Part shown: piece after piece, positions 22,811-22,942 of the stretch
Layout: each line of letters starts with the position of its first letter
Position numbering within the stretch: the first letter of the stretch is position 1
Assembly: GCA_910585805.1 (NCBI GenBank)
Contig: CAJUFB010000021.1
Coordinates: forward strand, 1 to 22,942
DNA length: 22,942 bases
Reading direction: 5' to 3'
From: an uncultured Acetatifactor sp.
GTDB lineage: Bacteria > Bacillota > Clostridia > Lachnospirales > Lachnospiraceae
The notes under the pieces: model-generated
The model's database searches: none
Seen by the model: only the letters and a program-made list of their open reading frames with translations
What the model was told of the DNA's origin: nothing
Program-made: the position numbers and the translations under genes

Positions 22811-22853
22811 CTCCCCGCCCCCGCCGCCGGACATATATTGAAAATCTTGAAGG

Positions 22854-22901
22854 GACTTTACTCTTCAGAGCTGTCGCGCAGCGACTGAATACAGTAAAGT
22901 C
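22854..22901. other. Long imperfect hairpin after the membrane protein gene
   Basis: GACTTTACT (22854-22862) pairs with AGTAAAGTC (22893-22901). Inside it TTCA pairs with TGAA, and at the tip GTCGC-GCA-GCGAC forms a five-pair stem. The result is one extended stem with two small asymmetric bulges, 43 nt after the stop codon. It has no T-tract on the plus strand, so it is either a weak terminator, an RNA-processing site or another palindromic intergenic element. Confidence 0.55.
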
Positions 22902-22942
22902 ACGAAGGCGCACGAGAGAAAATTTCATGAGTGCTCTTCCGA
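22902..22942 (+). other. Window edge, possible start of another gene
   Basis: An ATG at 22927 follows AGAGAAAA at a plausible distance and stays open to the window end (five codons). This is too little to support a gene. Confidence 0.15.

Overview
The window looks like chromosomal DNA of a gut-type Lachnospiraceae (Clostridium cluster XIVa) relative. This is inferred from strong AGGAGG-type ribosome binding sites, a CspA-like subtilase, clostridial-style chemotaxis and HD-GYP proteins, and a moderately GC-rich body. No rRNA, tRNA, CRISPR array, transposase or integrase was seen. Three blocks can be told apart by strand and base composition.

Block 1 (about 1-5545, plus strand) is visibly more AT-rich than the rest. 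It is one operon behind a near-consensus sigma-A promoter: a small excisionase-like HTH protein, an OmpR-family response regulator, a sensor kinase, an ABC ATPase and a double-FtsX permease. The genes overlap or nearly touch. The layout is that of a peptide-sensing or peptide-resistance two-component/ABC module, probably acquired by transfer. It ends at 5545 and is followed by a dispersed inverted-repeat element and a GC-rich hairpin.

Block 2 (5644-21081, all minus strand) holds, in plus-strand order, a CspA-like subtilisin protease with an atypical C-terminus, a GlgX-type glycogen debranching enzyme, a structured 500-bp intergenic region, a free-standing Hpt protein, and a compact chemosensory operon. 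The operon is transcribed cheR-cheB-cheY-cheA-cheW-mcp and closes with a clear intrinsic terminator. Just upstream of cheR lie an HD-GYP response regulator whose HD motif is degenerate, a PAS histidine kinase without a receiver domain, and a second, canonical HD-GYP response regulator with its own promoter and terminator. No flagellar gene, cheC or cheD is present here. The only chemoreceptor has almost no extracellular domain. I infer a signalling island in which CheA and/or the PAS kinase feed phosphate through CheY and Hpt, with cyclic-di-GMP hydrolysis by the HD-GYP proteins as a possible output; flagellar genes elsewhere in the genome cannot be excluded.

Block 3 (21103-22942, plus strand) starts with divergent promoters between the HD-GYP gene and a polytopic membrane protein that may be a GT-C-type glycosyltransferase. 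The 385-nt leader of that gene is packed with inverted repeats, some of which exclude each other. Its first 66 or so nt belong to the second copy of the repeat element found at 5584-5655. The window closes with a long imperfect hairpin at 22854-22901.
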